From contig JAGNKY010000004.1 of NCBI GenBank assembly GCA_017999895.1, positions 62,001 through 126,000 on the forward strand: a stretch of 64,000 bases of DNA, given 5' to 3'. The position numbers and the translations under genes are program-made. Below are positions 62,363-64,000 of this stretch, one piece after another. Numbering within the stretch: the first letter of the stretch is position 1; every line of letters begins with the position of its first letter. Source of the DNA: Bacteroidales bacterium (GTDB taxonomy: Bacteria > Bacteroidota > Bacteroidia > Bacteroidales > VadinHA17). Below the pieces are notes generated by a model. The model saw nothing but the letters and a program-made list of their open reading frames with translations. It searched no databases and had not been told where the DNA came from.

Positions 62363-63105
62363 GGGCATCTCTAAAAACTCATTGTTGATATAATTATTTA
62401 AATGTTAATAATATAAGTATAATATAATAAAAATATTTACTTAATTTTCCAGTATAAGAATAATCAAAATGAAAAACATTAATCCCGCTGGGCAAGTTTT
62501 AAACGGTTTTTAGGATTGAATAAAAGTGACAAGGTGGTCTGACTACATAGTTACTGATGCTTCTGTACATGATTGCCTTCGGCGCTACTTCGTGGTCGCA
62601 AGTTATTGAGCAATTGCTGACGGAGAAAGACGCGGGACAACCTCTTTATGCTGACAGCGCTTATATAGGAGAAGATCAGGAGGCGGTTTACAAAAAGAAA
62701 AAAACATAAACAGAATCAATGAGAAGGGATACCGTAACAAACCATTAACTGAAGAACAGAAAGCCAGTAACAAAGAGAAATCCAGAATACGTGCCAGGGT
62801 AGAACACTTATTTGGATTTGTAGAAAATAGTATGAACGGTTCATTCATACGTACAATTGGAATTACAAGGGCTAAAGCAAAAATTGGTATGATGAACCTG
62901 ACGTACAATATTTGTCGCTGTACTCAATTAAGAATAGTAGTTTCCATGGGATAGTTATGCCCGGACGTGAAAAAATAATTTTGTATGTATCTAATAGTTA
63001 ATTAGATAATAAATAGGGGGAGGGGTAAAATTTGGTTTTTTCAAAATCAAATAGTAAATTTATTTCAAACAACGGCGCCAAAAAAAGTAGTTTTTCGAGG
63101 TGCCC
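62363..63105. mobile_element. Degenerate IS5-type insertion sequence with both ends
   Basis: The left end GGGCATCTCTAAAAACT (62363-62379) and the complement of the right end, GGGCACCTCGAAAAACT (63089-63105), match at 15 of 17 positions. ATA flanks both sides and may be a 3-bp target duplication. The 743-bp element holds only the C-terminal half of a DDE transposase, so it is internally deleted and cannot move on its own. Its right end lies 21 bp before the VCBS-repeat gene. Confidence 0.8.
62537..62953 (+). pseudogene. IS5-family transposase fragment with frameshifts
   Basis: Readable pieces are DYIVTDASVHD (about 62541-62573), SQVIEQLLTEKDAGQPLYAD with SAYIGEDQEAVYKKKK (from about 62596), and after a shift INRINEKGYRNKPLTEEQ through RARVEHLFGFVENSMNGSFI to the stop at about 62953. 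The DDE residues in VTDAS, ADSAY and RVEHLFG fit IS5-family enzymes. A 22-bp insertion after VHD and a stop after KKKK break the frame, and the N-terminal half is missing. Confidence 0.8.
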
Positions 63106-63126
63106 ATAAGAGATTAAAATTGGAAA

Positions 63127-64000
63127 ATGAAACTCTTAATTATTATTTTTTTATTAGGGATTATAGGCTATGCACAAGCACAGCAAGATCCCATTAATTG
63201 GGTACATCTTTCGAGTAAAACAGATGATATTGAGGTGCCCAACGCCGGTAAACAGCAAACCTCATGTGCCATTGCCGATTTCGATAACGACGGGGTAAAT
63301 GATTTCTGTATAACCGAACGCACAACTGCTCCCGGAGTTGTGTGGTACAAGCGCACCCAAACAGGATGGACCAGATATGTGGTGGATGATGGCATCTGCC
63401 GTATCGATGCCGGCACAACGGTTTGTGATGTCGATAACGACGGCGATATGGATATAATAGCAGGCGCCGATGGAAGAACAAACGAGGTATGGTGGTGGGA
63501 AAATCCATACCCCTTTTTTTCAAAGCCCTGGGAAAAGCATACCATAAGAAATGCCGGAGGAAATAAATGCCACGACCAGATTACAGGGGATTTTGATGGT
63601 GACTTTAAACACGATCTTGTATTCTGGGCACAAGGTGACCAGACCCTTTACTTCACGCGTATCCCGGACAACCCTAAGGAACCCTCGGCGTGGAAACTGA
63701 TACCTGTTTATAAGTATTATGGCGACAGTCAGATGGAACAGCACGGCACATATCCTGATTGGAAAAAGACAAATGAACATGAGGGTCTGGACAAAATCGA
63801 TATCGATGGCGACGGTGTTCAGGATATAGTTGGAGGAGGTTTGTGGTTCAAATACCTGGGGGATGATAAGTTTTCATATAATGTCATCGACGGAGCCTAT
63901 ACCTTTAGCCGTTCTGCTGCCGGACAGCTTGTGAAAGGGGGCAGACCTGAAGTGGTAATGGTGGTCGGAGATGGATGGGCTCCAATGTATATGTATGAAT
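63127..64000 (+). CDS. Exported VCBS/FG-GAP repeat protein, N-terminal part
   Basis: The frame starts at the ATG at 63127 and is open to the window edge, giving 291 residues. A signal peptide covers about 1-19 (IIFLLGIIGYAQAQ). The rest shows beta-propeller repeats with calcium-binding DxDxDGxxD loops: DFDNDGVND, DVDNDGDMD, DFDGDFKHD and DIDGDGVQD. In Bacteroidota such proteins are secreted or surface-bound and often accompany polysaccharide use. The IS end is only 21 bp upstream, so its original promoter may have been lost or replaced. Confidence 0.88.
   Translation, partial: MKLLIIIFLLGIIGYAQAQQDPINWVHLSSKTDDIEVPNAGKQQTSCAIADFDNDGVNDFCITERTTAPGVVWYKRTQTGWTRYVVDDGICRIDAGTTVCDVDNDGDMDIIAGADGRTNEVWWWENPYPFFSKPWEKHTIRNAGGNKCHDQITGDFDGDFKHDLVFWAQGDQTLYFTRIPDNPKEPSAWKLIPVYKYYGDSQMEQHGTYPDWKKTNEHEGLDKIDIDGDGVQDIVGGGLWFKYLGDDKFSYNVIDGAYTFSRSAAGQLVKGGRPEVVMVVGDGWAPMYMYE

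Noticed and set aside
63168..63545. Minus-strand frames opposite the VCBS-repeat gene
   Set aside because: The plus strand has a signal peptide and calcium-loop repeats; the opposite frames lack any support.

Overview
The window looks like a chromosomal segment of a Bacteroidota bacterium, most likely of the Bacteroidales/Marinilabiliales type. The signs are A+T-rich DNA, few Shine-Dalgarno sequences, promoter cores of the form TAnnTTTG (best case at 260-290, with TTTG 19 bp upstream), and gene orders typical of the phylum: coaE-ybbR-yajC-DUF1573-nusB, ftsK-lolA-NlpC/P60, thrS-infC-rpmI-rplT and lepB-dapB. Desulfoferrodoxin, a flavodiiron protein and rubredoxin suggest an anaerobe or microaerophile that must dispose of oxygen. 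Close relatives cannot be named from the sequence alone.

Layout. 0-6 kb: end of an RRM RNA-binding protein gene, a decayed four-helix-bundle gene, a three-subunit proton-translocating transhydrogenase (pntAA-pntAB-pntB), a secreted S9 peptidase and a tRNA-Val. 6-14 kb: a TPR protein, an ECF sigma / membrane protein / Spy-like operon, a LysM plus periplasmic-binding protein, purC and phoH. 14-24 kb: SAM hydroxide adenosyltransferase, mazG, agmatinase with pyruvoyl arginine decarboxylase (arginine to putrescine), the coaE-nusB housekeeping cluster, DUF3276, DUF456 and argF. 24-29.4 kb: a signalling module of a hybrid histidine kinase, an Rcp1-like receiver and a membrane histidine kinase. 29.8-41 kb: lipoprotein, ftsK, lolA, NlpC/P60, ftcD, thrS-infC-rpmI-rplT, lepB and dapB. 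41-54.7 kb: Tat-type aldo/keto reductase, cysteine-cluster protein, a second four-helix-bundle relic, a LytTR membrane regulator with phased operator-like repeats, an alpha/beta hydrolase, trmD, a GH106-like rhamnosidase lipoprotein, ornithine aminotransferase and a second ECF sigma operon ending in a beta-ladder protein. 54.7-57.4 kb: methyltransferase, then the oxygen/superoxide defence genes.

57.4-63.1 kb is accessory DNA: a truncated PIN toxin gene, a cupin, a sodium/solute symporter, heptameric repeats, a cassette-like unit of two genes bounded by attC-like sites, a HEPN/MNT toxin-antitoxin pair and a degenerate IS5-type element with both terminal inverted repeats. A VCBS/FG-GAP repeat protein runs off the right edge.

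The observations most worth checking are: (1) 7-bp-period tandem repeats of unrelated sequence at five sites; (2) the attC-like gene cassette without a visible integrase; (3) three 20-bp-phased direct repeats upstream of the LytTR gene; (4) a strong internal ribosome binding site that could release a free 52-residue rubredoxin from a flavin reductase-rubredoxin fusion. No phage, CRISPR array or complete new defence system is visible.
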